From NCBI GenBank assembly GCA_900315665.1, contig OMZX01000009.1, forward strand, positions 1-51,570: a DNA stretch of 51,570 bases, written 5' to 3'. The position numbers and the translations under genes were made by a program. Positions 15,627 through 25,461 of the stretch are shown in pieces. The notes beneath the pieces were generated by a model, which worked only from the letters and a program-made list of their open reading frames with translations, was not told the origin of the DNA and did not search any database. Within the stretch, counting starts at the first letter, position 1. Every line of letters starts with the position of its first letter. The stretch is from an uncultured Eubacteriales bacterium (GTDB taxonomy: Bacteria; Bacillota; Clostridia; Lachnospirales; Lachnospiraceae).

Positions 15627-16379
15627 CTAAACATTCAAACTTAAAATCTCAGGACCATTGTCCGTGAGCAGGATCGTGTTTTCATAATGCGCACAGAGCT
15701 TGTGGTCATCGGTCACGACCGTCCAGTCGTTATCGAGGGTATGTACGTCCGGGCTGCCCTCGGTGATCATCGGCTCGATTGCGAAGGTCATGCCGGCGCA
15801 GAGCTTCGGGCCCTTCCGCTTCATCGAATAGTTCACGATATCCGGGTCCATATGGACCTCATGGCCGATGCCGTGTCCGCAGTAGTCCTTGACGACGCCG
15901 TAGCCCAAATCTTCCGCCTTGGCGCCGATCGTCGAGCAGATATCATTAAGATAATTCCCCGGAACCGCCTTTTCAATCCCTGCAAAGAAGCAGGCCTTTG
16001 CGCCCTCGACGATGCGTTTTGCGTTATCAGAGCATTCGCCGACGCACCAGGTTCTCGTAGCATCCGAATGATATCCGTGATAATTTGTACCGATATCCAG
16101 CGATACGATATCGCCGTCCTTTAAGATCCGGTGGAAATCCGGGAAGCCGTGGATCAGCTCATCATTAACAGAGATGCAGCAGGCATACGGGAAATCGTAG
16201 AGATGAAGAAAGCTCGGCGTGCAGCCGTACTTCCGGATGATTCCCTCCGCATACTCATTGAGCTCTCCGGTGCTGACGCCCGGCTTTACCTTTTCCCCTG
16301 CGCGCTCATGTACCTCTGCGAGGACCTTGCCGGCTTCCCGCATCAGCTCAATCTCGCGCTTTGACTTAATTTCGATCAT
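15627..16379 (-). CDS. map: Type I methionine aminopeptidase
   Basis: This enzyme removes the initiator methionine from nascent proteins. The 250-residue length is that of bacterial type I enzymes. The metal ligands are visible as Asp in SLDIGTN, Asp in HSDATRTW, His in GHGIGHEVH, Glu in FAIEPM and a late Glu in HYENTILL. No N-terminal zinc or SH3 extension is present. Between map and the upstream adk lies RptB copy 2, which makes an unusual 163-base gap in the operon. Confidence 0.96.
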   Translation of the reverse strand: MIEIKSKREIELMREAGKVLAEVHERAGEKVKPGVSTGELNEYAEGIIRKYGCTPSFLHLYDFPYACCISVNDELIHGFPDFHRILKDGDIVSLDIGTNYHGYHSDATRTWCVGECSDNAKRIVEGAKACFFAGIEKAVPGNYLNDICSTIGAKAEDLGYGVVKDYCGHGIGHEVHMDPDIVNYSMKRKGPKLCAGMTFAIEPMITEGSPDVHTLDNDWTVVTDDHKLCAHYENTILLTDNGPEILSLNV

Positions 16380-16401
16380 TTATATTCTTCTTTCTTATGT
16401 T

Positions 16402-16538
16402 ATCCCTGAAGCCTCCCCTCGCTCGCGAGGGCGCAAGATGTCCAGTGGACATCTGCTTTGCGCCGACCGGAGCGAAGCGTAGAAGGCTTCAGGGATGCCT
16501 TAGCGGCGAGCGTATTCAGAGGCATCGCTTGTGATGCC
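16402..16538. repeat. RptB element copy 2 (long variant), between adk and map
   Basis: Reading the minus strand, a GGCATC/GATGCC hairpin is followed by a conserved CGCTCGCCGCTAAGG core. A long second stem-loop bounded by ATCCCTGAAGCCT and AGGCTTCAGGGAT contains an inner AGATGTCC/GGACATCT hairpin. It starts 4 bases after the adk stop codon, within a co-transcribed ribosomal operon. Confidence 0.8.
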
Positions 16539-16542
16539 ATCT

Positions 16543-17184
16543 TTAGCCGAGGATCTTTACGACGTCCTCGAACACCTTCGGGAGGTCCTGCGTGCCATCG
16601 ACGGTACGAAGGATGCCCTCTTCCTTATAATAAGCGATCAGCGGTTCCGTCTGCTTATGATAAACAGACAGTCTGTCCTGTACGGTCTCCGGCTTATCAT
16701 CTGAACGGATGATGAGCTCCGAGCCGCAGTTGTCGCAGACATTCGGAACCTTCGGCGCAGCATAGACGATGTGATAGGTTGCCCCGCACTTCGGACATGC
16801 ACGGCGGCCGCTCATTCTTTTTACAATGTTATCGTCCGGCACTTCGATATCGATCGCGTAGTCGAGCTTCTCGCCTTTCTCTGCAAGTGCCTTCGTCAGA
16901 CTCTCGGCCTGCGGAATCGTCCGTGGGAAGCCATCGAGAACATAGCCGTCCTTGCAGTCCTCCTCTGCGATCCGGTCAAGAAGCATGCCGATCGTCACCT
17001 CGTCCGGTACCAGCTCACCCTTATCGATGTAGCTCTTTGCCTTTTTACCAAGCTCCGTGCCACCCTTGATGTTGGCGCGGAAAATATCTCCGGTGGAAAC
17101 ATGTGGAATACCATACTTGTCAGCGATCTTGATTGCTTGTGTGCCTTTTCCGGCGCCCGGAGCGCCCAGCATAACGATTTTCAT
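16543..17184 (-). CDS. adk: Adenylate kinase
   Basis: Adenylate kinase interconverts ATP + AMP and 2 ADP. The ATG at 17184 follows GGAGGG and gives a 213-residue protein. Walker A is GAPGAGKGTQ, the AMP-binding region includes STGDIFR, and DGFPRT is present. The LID carries a four-cysteine zinc site (CPKCGATYH and CDNCGSEL), typical of Gram-positive enzymes. It sits between secY and map as in most Firmicutes. Confidence 0.97.
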   Translation of the reverse strand: MKIVMLGAPGAGKGTQAIKIADKYGIPHVSTGDIFRANIKGGTELGKKAKSYIDKGELVPDEVTIGMLLDRIAEEDCKDGYVLDGFPRTIPQAESLTKALAEKGEKLDYAIDIEVPDDNIVKRMSGRRACPKCGATYHIVYAAPKVPNVCDNCGSELIIRSDDKPETVQDRLSVYHKQTEPLIAYYKEEGILRTVDGTQDLPKVFEDVVKILG

Positions 17185-17223
17185 ACGTCCCTCCAAAAAT
17201 TTATTGATAAAAACACCATTAGC

Positions 17224-17250
17224 CCCTCGGGCAAAGCTGCCCGGGAGGCC
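17224..17250. other. Stem-loop between secY and adk
   Basis: CCTCGGGCA and TGCCCGGGAGG form a stable stem across an AAGC loop in the 72-base secY-adk gap. There is no T run, so it is more likely a processing or stability hairpin than a terminator. Confidence 0.5.
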
Positions 17251-17256
17251 TACTGC

Positions 17257-18594
17257 TTAATCCTCAAGGAATCCCTTGTAATTTCTTACAACCATCTGCG
17301 ACTGAATAGCCTGCAGTGTCTCAAGTACGACACCTACGATGATGATAAGGGACGTACCGGAGAAGGAGATACGGGAAACATTGAACACACCCGAAATGAT
17401 GATCGGGATGATGGCAACGATCGTAAGTCCTGTAGCACCGATAAAGATGATATAGGTAAGAATATTGTCGAGATAATCACTGGTCGGTTTGCCAGGACGG
17501 ATACCCGGAATAAATCCGCCGGACTTCTTCATGTTGTTCGCAATTTCAAGCGGATTAAAGGAAATCGACGTATAGAAATATGCGAAGAAATAGAGAAGAA
17601 GAATGTAGATGACGAGGCCAATCGAGTAGATCGGTGCGTCAGGGTTACACCAGGATCCGGAGTTCAGCATCATGAGGATCTTGCCTCCGATGGTACCGTA
17701 ATCCACCTTCAGAATCTGTCCGATGACAACCGGCATGGTCATCAGGGAGCTGGCGAAAATAACCGGCATAACGTTTGCCGTATTCACCTTGAGCGGGATA
17801 TTCGAGGACTGGCCGCCTGTCAGGACTCTGCCCTGCATACGACGGGAATACTGTACCGGGATCTTACGCTCTGCGTCATTAAGCAGTACAGTGAAGGCCG
17901 TCATAGCCACGATTGCCGCGATGATAATGATCGTCATCACAACCATCGTCGAAATGTTCTTGCCCTTGATGAAACGGATATACAGCGTCTGGAAATCTGA
18001 CGGAATCGAGGAGAGGATGTTGAACAGGAGGACGATGGAAATACCATTGCCGATGCCCTTGTCCGTAATCTGCTCACCGATCCACATGAGAAGTGCAGAA
18101 CCGGCTGTCATACCCACGACAGCGATCACGATATCCGCGAACTTTCTTGCGGCGCTGGCTGTCGTATATCCTACGAGAAGACCCTGGCTGCCGAAGCCTA
18201 CGGCCATCGCTACGGACTCAATGAGTGCGAGGCCGATGGTCACGTATCTGGTATATTCTGTCAGTTTCTTTCTGCCATCCTCATCCTTCGAAAGCTCCTC
18301 CAGTGACGGGAACGCCACGGTCAGAAGCTGGATGATGATGGAGGATGTGATATACGGTGTGATGGACAGTGCGAAGATCGACAGCTGTTCGAAGGAGCCG
18401 CCGGTCATCGTATTGAACCATCCGAACGCGTCGTTGTTTGACATGGAGTCAAACAGCTGCTGGAAATATGCCGAGTTAACACCCGGAATAGGGAGATTCG
18501 AGCCAAACCTGATGACTACCAGCATAAGGAAAACGAAAATAAGTCTTTTTCTTAAATCCTTTACCTTAAATGCATTGAGTAGCGATTTGAGCAT
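17257..18594 (-). CDS. secY: Protein translocase subunit SecY
   Basis: SecY forms the protein-conducting channel of the Sec translocon. The 445-residue protein has ten hydrophobic segments, and the family motifs GSNLPIPGVN near the N-terminus, a plug-region GGSFEQLSIFALSITPYI and a TSISFNPLEIANNMKKSGGFIPGIRPG loop. The C-terminal cytoplasmic tail ends in QMVVRNYKGFLED. Its ATG overlaps the rplO stop as TGATG, so the two are translationally coupled. Confidence 0.98.
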   Translation of the reverse strand: MLKSLLNAFKVKDLRKRLIFVFLMLVVIRFGSNLPIPGVNSAYFQQLFDSMSNNDAFGWFNTMTGGSFEQLSIFALSITPYITSSIIIQLLTVAFPSLEELSKDEDGRKKLTEYTRYVTIGLALIESVAMAVGFGSQGLLVGYTTASAARKFADIVIAVVGMTAGSALLMWIGEQITDKGIGNGISIVLLFNILSSIPSDFQTLYIRFIKGKNISTMVVMTIIIIAAIVAMTAFTVLLNDAERKIPVQYSRRMQGRVLTGGQSSNIPLKVNTANVMPVIFASSLMTMPVVIGQILKVDYGTIGGKILMMLNSGSWCNPDAPIYSIGLVIYILLLYFFAYFYTSISFNPLEIANNMKKSGGFIPGIRPGKPTSDYLDNILTYIIFIGATGLTIVAIIPIIISGVFNVSRISFSGTSLIIIVGVVLETLQAIQSQMVVRNYKGFLED

Positions 18595-19037
18595 CAGATC
18601 ACCTCACAGGTTCCGCCTAAAGCTTCGATCTTTTCCTTAGCAGAAGCAGAGAATGCTGTTACCTTAACATTCAGCTTCTTGGTAAGCTCACCGTTACCGA
18701 GGATCTTAACGCCGTCATATTCCTTCTTGATGATGTTCTTATCAAGGAGAGACTGAATCGTAACTTCCTCGCCGTCAGCGTACTTAGCCTCAAGAACAGA
18801 AAGGTTGATACCTGTGATCATCTTCGAATTGCGGTCTGTAAAGCCTCTCTTCGGAAGACGTCTGAACAGCGGCATCTGACCACCTTCAAAACCAGGTCTT
18901 GGTGCGCCGGAACGTGCCTTCTGACCCTTGGATCCCTTACCAGCTGTCTTGCCATTGCCTGAACCATGGCCACGGCCGCGTCTGAAGTTCTTGGACTGCT
19001 TTGAACCGTCAGCCGGTCTTAAATTAGCTAATTCCAT
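18594..19037 (-). CDS. rplO: 50S ribosomal protein L15
   Basis: L15 is a late-assembly protein of the large subunit. The 147-residue product has the Gly/Arg/Lys-rich N-terminal extension ([20 protein letters not shown]) and the conserved [18 protein letters not shown] segment. It is located between rpmD and secY and overlaps secY by TGATG. Confidence 0.97.
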   Translation of the reverse strand: MELANLRPADGSKQSKNFRRGRGHGSGNGKTAGKGSKGQKARSGAPRPGFEGGQMPLFRRLPKRGFTDRNSKMITGINLSVLEAKYADGEEVTIQSLLDKNIIKKEYDGVKILGNGELTKKLNVKVTAFSASAKEKIEALGGTCEVI

Positions 19038-19048
19038 GTTATGCCTCC

Positions 19049-19234
19049 TTAGATTTCCTCAACCTTAACGAGATGGTTGACTCTCTGAATCATACCTCTC
19101 GTTGCGCCGTTGTCCTGCATCTCTACGGACTGGTGAAGCTTCTTAAGCCCCATCGCCTGAACCGTAGCTCTCTGCTTCGGGATTGCGCCGAGCGGAGACT
19201 TAACAAGTGTAATCTTTAACTTCTTATCTGCCAT
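19049..19234 (-). CDS. rpmD: 50S ribosomal protein L30
   Basis: The start is the ATG at 19234, seven bases after GGAGG; a longer open frame upstream lacks support. The 61-residue protein begins [18 protein letters not shown] and contains the [17 protein letters not shown] helix typical of L30. It lies between rpsE and rplO. Confidence 0.96.
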   Translation of the reverse strand: MADKKLKITLVKSPLGAIPKQRATVQAMGLKKLHQSVEMQDNGATRGMIQRVNHLVKVEEI

Positions 19235-19248
19235 TTTGTGCCTCCTTA

Positions 19249-19758
19249 TCAACCAGTGATCTCAGCGACAGTCTTTCCTCTGAGTGCAGCATACTGCTCC
19301 GGAGTCTTCATGGAAGTAAGACCTGCCAGTGTAGCCATAACAACGTTTGTCTTGTTGTTCGAGCCCAGGGACTTCGTACGAATGTTTCTGATGCCGGCAA
19401 GCTCCAGTACGGAACGAGCAGGACCACCAGCGATGATACCAGTTCCTTCCGGTGCCTTCTTCAGAAGTACTGTAGAGCTTCCGAACTTACCTACATAATC
19501 ATGCGGTACAGACTTCTCATCTGTTACGGCGATGGTTACGATGTTCTTCATAGCAGCTTCCTTAGCCTTACGGATAGCTTCCGGAACCTCGACTGCCTTA
19601 CCGATGCCGCAGCCTACATGGCCATTGCCGTCACCTACTACAACGAGAGCAGAAAATCTCATCGTACGACCACCCTTAACGGTCTTGGATACACGCTTGA
19701 TGGCAACGACGTTATCGTTTAATTCTAACTGATTTGCATCAATTCTTTCACGCTTCAT
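19249..19758 (-). CDS. rpsE: 30S ribosomal protein S5
   Basis: S5 affects decoding fidelity and binds near helix 34. The 169-residue protein has the N-terminal double-stranded RNA-binding fold ([33 protein letters not shown]) and the C-terminal S5 domain with [17 protein letters not shown]. It lies between rplR and rpmD and is full length. Confidence 0.97.
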   Translation of the reverse strand: MKRERIDANQLELNDNVVAIKRVSKTVKGGRTMRFSALVVVGDGNGHVGCGIGKAVEVPEAIRKAKEAAMKNIVTIAVTDEKSVPHDYVGKFGSSTVLLKKAPEGTGIIAGGPARSVLELAGIRNIRTKSLGSNNKTNVVMATLAGLTSMKTPEQYAALRGKTVAEITG

Positions 19759-19778
19759 CTTGCTTGTTCTCCTCTCGA

Positions 19779-20141
19779 TTAGAATTTAAGGCCGGCTTCT
19801 CTTGCAGCGTCTGCAAGTGCCGCTACCTTACCGTGATACAGGAAACCGCCTCTGTCAAATACAACAGTGTCGATGCCCTTTGCAAGAGCCTTCTCAGCAA
19901 TCTTCTTACCAACGTACTGAGCAGCCTCTGTGTTATCTGTAAACTTGAGATCACAATCCTTATCGAGTGTGGAAGCAGCGCAAAGCGTGTTGCCAGCAAC
20001 ATCATCGATGATCTGTGCATACATATGCTTGTCAGATCTGAAGACGGAAAGTCTTGGTCTCTCTGGAGTACCGGATAAACGGTTCCTGATTCTTCTGTGC
20101 TTCTTCTCACGAAGTTCAGCTTTATTTCTCTTGCTAACCAT
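19779..20141 (-). CDS. rplR: 50S ribosomal protein L18
   Basis: L18 binds 5S rRNA together with L5. The 120-residue protein has the basic N-terminus ([22 protein letters not shown]), then [20 protein letters not shown] and the C-terminal [24 protein letters not shown], all conserved. It lies between rplF and rpsE in the spc operon. Confidence 0.97.
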   Translation of the reverse strand: MVSKRNKAELREKKHRRIRNRLSGTPERPRLSVFRSDKHMYAQIIDDVAGNTLCAASTLDKDCDLKFTDNTEAAQYVGKKIAEKALAKGIDTVVFDRGGFLYHGKVAALADAAREAGLKF

Positions 20142-20159
20142 TTTACTTTTCCTCCTGTT

Positions 20160-20702
20160 TTACTTCTTACCAGTCTTACCGACTTTACGTCTGATGGTTT
20201 CATCCGCATACTTGATGCCCTTGCCCTTGTAAGGCTCCGGACCTCTCTTAGAACGGATCTCAGCTGCGAACTGGCCTACAGCTTCCTTATCAATGCCCTT
20301 TACAATGATGGTGTTTGTGCCATCGAGAACTGTCTCGATGCCATCCGGATCTTCCATCTCAACCGGGTGGGAATAGCCGAGTGTAAGCGTAAGCTTCTTG
20401 CCCTGCTTAGCAGCTCTGTAGCCGACACCATTGATCTCGAGCTTCTTCTCATAGCCCTTGGTTACACCATCAACCATGTTGAAAAGAAGTGCTCTTGTGA
20501 GACCATGAAGGGATCTCTCCTTGATTTCATCATTAGGTCTTGTTACGAGAATCTCGCCGTCCTTCTGCTCGATCTTCAGTTCCTTAGCGAACTGCTTCTC
20601 GAGAGTGCCCTTCGGGCCCTTGACGGAAACAAGATTGTTGTCCTTGATCGTGACAGTAACGCCTGCCGGGATAGCTACCGGTAACTTTCCGATACGTGAC
20701 AT
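20160..20702 (-). CDS. rplF: 50S ribosomal protein L6
   Basis: L6 binds near the sarcin-ricin loop and is needed for late 50S assembly. The 180-residue protein has the two tandem L6 folds, beginning [15 protein letters not shown] and ending with [27 protein letters not shown], the conserved C-terminal signature. The 125-base gap to rpsH holds interspersed motif copy h. Confidence 0.97.
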   Translation of the reverse strand: MSRIGKLPVAIPAGVTVTIKDNNLVSVKGPKGTLEKQFAKELKIEQKDGEILVTRPNDEIKERSLHGLTRALLFNMVDGVTKGYEKKLEINGVGYRAAKQGKKLTLTLGYSHPVEMEDPDGIETVLDGTNTIIVKGIDKEAVGQFAAEIRSKRGPEPYKGKGIKYADETIRRKVGKTGKK

Positions 20703-20768
20703 ACTATGTCTCCTCTCTTAAATTCCAAGTCATACGACTTTTTTCAGAAAATACTTTACTTCAGTTCA

Positions 20769-20819
20769 TTTTTCGTGGTTCTTCATGCCCATGCCAATGC
20801 TTCCATCAGCCACGAAAAA
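20769..20819. repeat. 16-bp interspersed motif copy h, between rpsH and rplF
   Basis: CCAATGCTTCCATCAG at 20794-20809 lies between TTTTTCGTGG (20769-20778) and CCACGAAAAA (20810-20819), a perfect 10-bp stem. It lies inside the spc operon and has A/T runs on both sides, so it could act as a weak attenuator. Confidence 0.8.
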
Positions 20820-20827
20820 GTGAGAAT

Positions 20828-21229
20828 TTACCAAACGAATGCGAGAACTTCACCGCCGACGCCCTTTGCTCTTGCCTCACGGTCGGTCATCACACCGAGG
20901 TTCGTGGAAACAATAGCGATACCAAGACCGCCCAGTACAGAAGGCATATTGTCCTTGCCTGCATATACACGAAGGCCCGGCTTCGAGATCTTACGGATGC
21001 CACTGATGATCTTGTCGTTCTTCGTAGCGCCATACTTCAGCGTCATCTTGATGTCCTTGAACTTGCCGTTATCTACGAGATCATACTTTGCAATGTAGCC
21101 TTCATCAACCAGGATGTCAGCGATCGCAAGCTTCATCTTCGAAGACGGAACGGAAACAGTGTCATGCTTTGCAGTATTTGCGTTACGGATTCTTGTAAGC
21201 ATATCTGCGATTGGATCACTCATACTCAT
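20828..21229 (-). CDS. rpsH: 30S ribosomal protein S8
   Basis: S8 is a primary 16S rRNA binder and the spc-operon repressor in E. coli. The start at 21229 gives 133 residues beginning [17 protein letters not shown], matching the family; the open frame reaches 21250 but the extra residues do not. The C-terminus has [25 protein letters not shown] and ends GEVLAFVW. It is separated from rpsN by an unusual 465-base gap. Confidence 0.96.
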   Translation of the reverse strand: MSMSDPIADMLTRIRNANTAKHDTVSVPSSKMKLAIADILVDEGYIAKYDLVDNGKFKDIKMTLKYGATKNDKIISGIRKISKPGLRVYAGKDNMPSVLGGLGIAIVSTNLGVMTDREARAKGVGGEVLAFVW

Positions 21230-21694
21230 ATTACGGATATCCTTTCTCAAATAGTATGAAAATATTGTTATCGGTTCAGTTTATACCTTTCATACAGGAT
21301 TTCTTCAGGGTTATCGGAAATCATCTATATAAAAAATATCTCTGAACACAGCAAATGCCGCGTCATTCGGATTCATCCACAGAACCAGTCCATCTTCACT
21401 CTACTCCAGCATGCCTATATACAGGCACATCAAAGGTCATGAAAATGCTTAGCTCTGCGGCAAAGAGTTTACACTTTGCTTGCCGAAGGCGCAACATTTA
21501 CATTATAACCATTTTTGCCGGGCTTTCAACCCGGTCTGGCGTATCTTTTCGGAGTATTTTGTACTTCTTTAAATACATTCCAGAGGTTGTCGTCCTTGAC
21601 GACGCTTTCACATCGCCGCAGACTCTCTTAGGAAACGCAAAGCAGGCTTCCTCGGGAAACTTCCCAAGAAACCTGCAGCTCGCGTTACTTCTAT
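21230..21694 (-). promoter_or_regulatory. rpsN-rpsH gap with attenuator-like hairpin, promoter and leader
   Basis: The gap is far longer than any other in the spc operon. On the minus strand it holds first a hairpin GCAGG...GGGAA-GT-TTCCC...CCTGC (21642-21676) followed by TTTGCGTTT. Next comes a promoter, TTGAAA (21524-21529), 16 bases, TATAAT (21502-21507). The leader of about 265 nt contains further hairpins (for example GGCAAAG with CTTTGC near 21459-21484). No gene was recognised in it. Confidence 0.6.
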
Positions 21695-21880
21695 TTACCA
21701 GGATGCCTTCTTCACTCCAGGGATCTCGCCCTTGTAAGCGAGCTCACGGAAGCAGATACGGCAGATGCCATACTTCTTCAGAACGGCATGCGGTCTTCCA
21801 CAGATCTTGCATCTTGTATAAGCTCTGGTAGAGAACTTTGGTGTTCTCTGCTGCTTTAACTTCATAGATAACTTAGCCAT
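21695..21880 (-). CDS. rpsN: 30S ribosomal protein S14, zinc-binding type (RpsN/type Z)
   Basis: The 61-residue short S14 has the zinc ribbon CKIC...CRIC (Cys24, Cys27, Cys40, Cys43), which marks the zinc-dependent form. It begins [21 protein letters not shown] and ends GVKKASW, as in other Gram-positives. It lies 14 bases after rplE. An attenuator-like hairpin follows it. Confidence 0.96.
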   Translation of the reverse strand: MAKLSMKLKQQRTPKFSTRAYTRCKICGRPHAVLKKYGICRICFRELAYKGEIPGVKKASW

Positions 21881-21894
21881 TATTCTCCTCCCGA

Positions 21895-22434
21895 TTACTT
21901 AGCAAACGGCATGTTGAAGAGTCTGAGAAGCTCTCTAGCCTCTTCGTCTGTCTTTGCAGTTGTGACGAAGATTACATCCATACCTCTAACCTTGTCAACC
22001 TTATCAAACTCGATCTCCGGGAAGATAATCTGCTCCTTGATACCAAGAGCATAGTTTCCTCTGCCGTCGAAGGCGTTCGGGTTAACACCACGGAAGTCTC
22101 TTACACGCGGAAGTGCGAGGTTGATGAGTCTGTCTGCGAACTCATACATTCTGTCACCACGGAGAGTTACCTTACAGCCGATAGCCTGGCCCTCTCTGAT
22201 CTTGAAGTTTGCGACAGACTTCTTAGCCTTTGTGGTTACTGCATGCTGACCAGTGATGATCTCAAGGTCACGTACTGCACTGTCGAGAACCTTGGAATTT
22301 TCCTTGGCTTCGCCTACACCCATGTTTACTACGATCTTCTCAAGCTTCGGAATCTCATTGACATTCTTGTAGCCGAACTTCTTGACCATAGCATCCTTGA
22401 TGGAGTCATTGTAAAGATCCTTTAATCTAGCCAT
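21895..22434 (-). CDS. rplE: 50S ribosomal protein L5
   Basis: L5 binds 5S rRNA and contacts the P-site tRNA and S13. The 179-residue product is full length. Motifs are [14 protein letters not shown] near the N-terminus, [29 protein letters not shown] in the middle and [20 protein letters not shown] near the end. It lies between rplX and rpsN. Confidence 0.97.
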   Translation of the reverse strand: MARLKDLYNDSIKDAMVKKFGYKNVNEIPKLEKIVVNMGVGEAKENSKVLDSAVRDLEIITGQHAVTTKAKKSVANFKIREGQAIGCKVTLRGDRMYEFADRLINLALPRVRDFRGVNPNAFDGRGNYALGIKEQIIFPEIEFDKVDKVRGMDVIFVTTAKTDEEARELLRLFNMPFAK

Positions 22435-22455
22435 GATTTGAATTCCTCCTTTCCC

Positions 22456-22761
22456 TTAGTCGATGACCTTACCGGTCTTCTTGGCAACACGAACCTTCTT
22501 GCCATCCTTAACCTCGAAGCCAACTCTGGTCTTCTGACCATCAACTACGAGCATCACGTTTGAAGCATCAATCGGTGCTTCCTTGTGGATGATACCACCC
22601 TGTGCGTTCTGCTGTGTCGGCTTCTGGTGCTTCGTTACCATATTGCAGCCTTCTACGACTACCTTGTTTGTCTTCGGATCAAAGGAAAGAACCTTGCCCT
22701 GCTTGCCATTGTCCTTGCCGGCAATGATCTCTACCATATCATCTTTCTTAATTCTACGCAT
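22456..22761 (-). CDS. rplX: 50S ribosomal protein L24
   Basis: L24 initiates 50S assembly. The 101-residue protein has the KOW motif at its N-terminus ([34 protein letters not shown]) and the conserved [18 protein letters not shown]. It lies between rplN and rplE with normal spacing. Confidence 0.97.
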   Translation of the reverse strand: MRRIKKDDMVEIIAGKDNGKQGKVLSFDPKTNKVVVEGCNMVTKHQKPTQQNAQGGIIHKEAPIDASNVMLVVDGQKTRVGFEVKDGKKVRVAKKTGKVID

Positions 22762-22774
22762 CTCGACTTCCTCC

Positions 22775-23143
22775 TTACAGTACTTCTGGAGCGAGAGATA
22801 CGATCTTCATGTAACCATGATCACGAAGCTCTCTTGCAACCGGCCCGAAAATACGGGTTCCCTTCGGGGTACCATCATCCTTCAGGATGACTGCTGCATT
22901 TTCATCAAACTTAATGTAGGAACCGTCCTTACGACGAATATCATCTACGGTTCTTACGACTACTGCCTTTACGACATCGCCCTTCTTAACCTGGCCGCCC
23001 GGGATGGCGTCCTTGACAGAACAAACGATCGTATCACCGACAGCAGCATATCTTCTGTATGAGCCGCCCATAACGCGGATGCAAAGAAGCTCTCTTGCAC
23101 CAGTGTTATCAGCAACCTGTAATCTAGTTTCCTGCTGAATCAT
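22775..23143 (-). CDS. rplN: 50S ribosomal protein L14
   Basis: The 122-residue length is that of all bacterial L14 proteins. It begins [22 protein letters not shown] and has the conserved [11 protein letters not shown] and ends [11 protein letters not shown]14 forms an inter-subunit bridge with 16S rRNA. It lies between rpsQ and rplX. Confidence 0.98.
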   Translation of the reverse strand: MIQQETRLQVADNTGARELLCIRVMGGSYRRYAAVGDTIVCSVKDAIPGGQVKKGDVVKAVVVRTVDDIRRKDGSYIKFDENAAVILKDDGTPKGTRIFGPVARELRDHGYMKIVSLAPEVL

Positions 23144-23168
23144 ATAATGCTCCTTCCCTGCTTCCGAA

Positions 23169-23423
23169 TTACTTTGCTCTCTCGACGATCTCTGTCAGTC
23201 TCCATCTCTTGGTCTTTGACAGAGGCCTCGTAGCCATAACCTTAACGGTATCGCCTACGTGTGCTTCATTGTTCTCATCATGAGCGTAAATCTTTACGGT
23301 TCTCTTGATGATCTTTCCGATTACCGGATGCTTAACGTGAGACTCGATAGCGATCACAATGGTCTTGTCCATCTTATCACTTACGACTTTGCCAACACGT
23401 GTTTTTCTAAGATTTCTCTCCAT
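23169..23423 (-). CDS. rpsQ: 30S ribosomal protein S17
   Basis: The ATG at 23423, nine bases after AGGAG, gives an 84-residue protein beginning [21 protein letters not shown], the standard S17 start. The open frame extends 7 codons further without a plausible start site. The C-terminal [15 protein letters not shown] segment is conserved. It lies between rpmC and rplN. Confidence 0.96.
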   Translation of the reverse strand: MERNLRKTRVGKVVSDKMDKTIVIAIESHVKHPVIGKIIKRTVKIYAHDENNEAHVGDTVKVMATRPLSKTKRWRLTEIVERAK

Positions 23424-23440
23424 GGTTGTGCTCTCCTTTC

Positions 23441-23644
23441 TCACGCCTTATTCTTCTCAGTGATAACTGTCTGAATACGTGCAATGTTCTTGCGAACTTC
23501 AGTGATTCTCGCAGTATTGTCAAGCTGATTTGTTGCATTCTGGAATCTCAGGTTGAAGAGCTCCTTCTTTGCGGACACAAGTTCCTCATTGAGCTGCTCC
23601 TGTGACTTTGCCTTTAACTCCTCTAAGTAGGTATTCTTCTTCAT
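23441..23644 (-). CDS. rpmC: 50S ribosomal protein L29
   Basis: The 67-residue helical protein has the L29 pattern [35 protein letters not shown], ending with an ARI..V..NIARI-type helix. L29 lies beside the polypeptide exit tunnel and binds trigger factor with L23. Its ATG overlaps the rplP stop as TAATG, so the two are coupled. Confidence 0.96.
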   Translation of the reverse strand: MKKNTYLEELKAKSQEQLNEELVSAKKELFNLRFQNATNQLDNTARITEVRKNIARIQTVITEKNKA

Positions 23645-24072
23645 TAGTTAACACCGCCTTCCAGATCGGCCTTGGAAACTACCTTACAGTTACAAGGAAG
23701 CTTCTGTGCCGCAAGTCTCAGGGCCTCTCTTGCGTCTGCCTCCGGTACACCGGCGATCTCAAACATAACTCTGCCCGGCTTCACAACTGCTACCCAAAAT
23801 TCTACAGCGCCTTTTCCGGAGCCCATACGTACTCCAAGAGGCTTCGCTGTGATCGGCTTGTCAGGGAAAATCTTGATCCAAACCTGACCGCCACGCTTGA
23901 TATATCTTGTCAGGGCAACTCTGGCTGCCTCAATCTGATTGGACTTGATCCAGCAAGGCTCGGTAGCGACGAGACCGAACTCACCATAAGAAACCTTATT
24001 TCCTCTGTGCGCTTTGCCGTTCATGTTGCCACGAATCTGCTTGCGGTATTTTGTTCTCTTTGGCATTAACAT
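23644..24072 (-). CDS. rplP: 50S ribosomal protein L16
   Basis: L16 organises the A-site region of the 50S subunit. The 142-residue product begins [21 protein letters not shown] and has the [19 protein letters not shown] region, which contains the site hydroxylated in some bacteria. It starts 2 bases after the rpsC stop codon with no strong Shine-Dalgarno sequence at normal spacing, so translational coupling is likely. Confidence 0.97.
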   Translation of the reverse strand: MLMPKRTKYRKQIRGNMNGKAHRGNKVSYGEFGLVATEPCWIKSNQIEAARVALTRYIKRGGQVWIKIFPDKPITAKPLGVRMGSGKGAVEFWVAVVKPGRVMFEIAGVPEADAREALRLAAQKLPCNCKVVSKADLEGGVN

Positions 24073-24074
24073 AA

Positions 24075-24737
24075 TTACTTATCGCTCCCTTCCTTGTTTT
24101 TCTTTGTCGGAAGGACCTCTCCCTTGTAGATCCAGACCTTAACACCAAGTCTGCCATAGGTTGTAGCAGCCTCAGCGAAGCCATAGTCGATGTTTGCTCT
24201 TAAAGTCTGAAGAGGAATGGTACCCTCGGAATAGAACTCACGTCTTGCGATATCAGCACCGCCGAGACGGCCGCCTACGGAAGCCTTGATACCGAGAACG
24301 CCGGACTTCATGGTTCTCTGCATCGCCTGCTTCATCGCACGTCTGAAGGATACACGGTTCTCAAGCTGCTGTGCGATGTTCTCAGCAACAAGCTGTGCAT
24401 CACGATCCGGACGCTTGATCTCCTTGATATCGATGTTTACGTTCTTGCCCGTAAGCTTCTGAACTTCCTTACGAACCTTCTCGATCTCTGCACCGCCCTT
24501 ACCGATGACGAAGCCAGGCTTCGCTGTGAAGATGATCACGCGAACCTTGTCATTGGCAGCACGCTCGATATCGATCTTTGCAATGCCTGCGGAATACAGT
24601 CTCTTCTTCAGGAACTTTCTGATATTGTAGTCCTCAACAAGTGTATCTGAAAAAGTCTTCTTGTCAGCATACCACTTGGAATCCCAATCTTCGATGACGC
24701 CGACTCTCATGCCGTGCGGATTGACTTTCTGACCCAT
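24075..24737 (-). CDS. rpsC: 30S ribosomal protein S3
   Basis: S3 is at the mRNA entry site and contributes to helicase activity. The 220-residue protein has the KH domain ([27 protein letters not shown]) and the C-terminal S3 domain ([36 protein letters not shown]). It begins [15 protein letters not shown], the standard start. It lies between rplV and rplP. Confidence 0.97.
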   Translation of the reverse strand: MGQKVNPHGMRVGVIEDWDSKWYADKKTFSDTLVEDYNIRKFLKKRLYSAGIAKIDIERAANDKVRVIIFTAKPGFVIGKGGAEIEKVRKEVQKLTGKNVNIDIKEIKRPDRDAQLVAENIAQQLENRVSFRRAMKQAMQRTMKSGVLGIKASVGGRLGGADIARREFYSEGTIPLQTLRANIDYGFAEAATTYGRLGVKVWIYKGEVLPTKKNKEGSDK

Positions 24738-24749
24738 TTATATGCCTCC

Positions 24750-25139
24750 TTACTTTCTCTCGTCCAGAACAACAGTGATGTGAGAATTTCTCTTTAAGAT
24801 TCTGTAGGCTCTGCCCTGTGCTCTCGGATGAATACGCTTCATCGTAGGAGCCGCGTTTGCATAGCACTCTGCTACATAAAGATTGTCTCTCGACATATTG
24901 TTGTTGTTCTCAGCGTTTGCTGCTGCGGAATCAAGAAGCTTCTTAACGATAGAAGAAGCATATCTTGGGTTATAGGTTACGATACCGAGTGCTTCGTCGA
25001 GGTTCTTGCCACGGATGGCATCAAGTACGAAGCATGCCTTCTGTACGGATACTCTTGCATATGAAAGAGTAGCGGAAGGTCTCTTCACAGTATTCTGATT
25101 TCTTTCTCTCTTAATCTGAGATCTATGACCTTTTGACAT
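24750..25139 (-). CDS. rplV: 50S ribosomal protein L22
   Basis: L22 lines the exit tunnel; changes in its beta-hairpin alter macrolide susceptibility. The 129-residue protein carries a 20-residue basic N-terminal extension before the conserved ATLSYARVSVQKACFVLDAIRG, and the hairpin region ends RIHPRAQGRAYRILKRNSHITVVL. It lies between rpsS and rpsC. Confidence 0.96.
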   Translation of the reverse strand: MSKGHRSQIKRERNQNTVKRPSATLSYARVSVQKACFVLDAIRGKNLDEALGIVTYNPRYASSIVKKLLDSAAANAENNNNMSRDNLYVAECYANAAPTMKRIHPRAQGRAYRILKRNSHITVVLDERK

Positions 25140-25168
25140 TAGAAATGTCCTCCTTTCAAATGCTTAAG

Positions 25169-25441
25169 TTATGCCTTCTTCTCATTGCCATTGTGGCCAT
25201 GGAAGGTTCTGGTTACTACGAACTCGCCGAGCTTGTGACCAACCATATCCTCGGTAATATATACCGGAACATGCTTTCTGCCGTCATGAACAGCAATGGT
25301 GTGGCCTACAAAGGAAGGGAAGATCGTAGAACGACGTGACCATGTCTTGATGACTGCCTTGTTTCCAGAGGCGTTCATCGCATCTACTGCCTTTTTAAGA
25401 CTTTCATCTATAAACGGCTTTTTCTTAACTGAACGTGCCAT
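25169..25441 (-). CDS. rpsS: 30S ribosomal protein S19
   Basis: S19 forms a complex with S13 in the 30S head. The 90-residue product has the motifs [45 protein letters not shown] and [16 protein letters not shown]. These are the canonical S19 sequences. It lies between rplB and rplV. Confidence 0.98.
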   Translation of the reverse strand: MARSVKKKPFIDESLKKAVDAMNASGNKAVIKTWSRRSTIFPSFVGHTIAVHDGRKHVPVYITEDMVGHKLGEFVVTRTFHGHNGNEKKA

Positions 25442-25461
25442 GTTTTCTCTCTCCTCCTCAA

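Noticed and set aside
16771..18000. Long plus-strand open frame (about 400 codons) over adk and secY
   Set aside because: It is antisense to two canonical genes, rich in His, Arg and Asp as expected for a complementary reading, and has no ribosome binding site.
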